Shown here: one piece after another, positions 5,659-5,686 of the stretch
How positions within the stretch are numbered: position 1 is the stretch's first letter
Layout: each line of letters starts with the position of its first letter
From: Agrobacterium fabrum
GTDB lineage: Bacteria > Pseudomonadota > Alphaproteobacteria > Rhizobiales > Rhizobiaceae
Direction of reading: 5' to 3'
Assembly: GCA_003241215.1 (NCBI GenBank)
Contig: QFOL01000283.1
Location: 1-5,686, forward strand
Length of the DNA: 5,686 nucleotides
Notes under the pieces: generated by a model
Told to the model about the DNA's origin: nothing
The model's database searches: none
What the model saw: the letters and a program-made list of their open reading frames with translations, nothing else
Made by a program: the position numbers and the translations under genes

Positions 5659-5686
5659 GAATTAATTTCCTTTCAATACACTAATT

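Overview
This window looks like chromosomal DNA from a Rhizobiaceae alphaproteobacterium, most likely Agrobacterium or Rhizobium. That is an inference from high GC, heavy use of G/C-ending codons, a Usg-family gene, the protein families present, and a nested CTTCTCCCC/GGGGAGAAG palindromic repeat of the kind common between rhizobial genes. No species call can be made from the sequence alone. I see no RNA gene, CRISPR array, transposase or prophage gene.

Left part (1-2357, + strand): a polar amino acid ABC importer of the HisJ-HisQ-HisM / octopine-nopaline type. It starts inside a periplasmic binding protein of the lysine/arginine/ornithine-binding family. A strong intercistronic terminator-like hairpin follows, then two membrane permeases that overlap by ATGA. 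A bulged hairpin with a short T run closes the unit. The first permease is broken near its N-terminus: its start codon and its conserved body lie in different frames, and one lost base (or a -1 shift at CCCTTTT) would rejoin them. The ATPase of the system is not in the window.

Middle part (2358-3658, + strand): a small Usg-family protein of unknown function, then a SAM-dependent methyltransferase with an N-terminal TPR-like helical hairpin. An 84-base gap separates them and they could be co-transcribed.

Right part (3904-5643, - strand): a Tat-signal periplasmic binding protein of the SsuA aliphatic sulfonate type, converging on the methyltransferase across the 125-bp palindromic repeat, and upstream of it an Lrp/AsnC-family regulator that starts at TTG and has its own terminator-like hairpin. 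The SsuA-like gene has no permease or ATPase downstream here. The base layout is ordinary for rhizobial accessory or transport regions. The split permease and the nested palindrome are the items most worth checking; I found no convincing new biological system.
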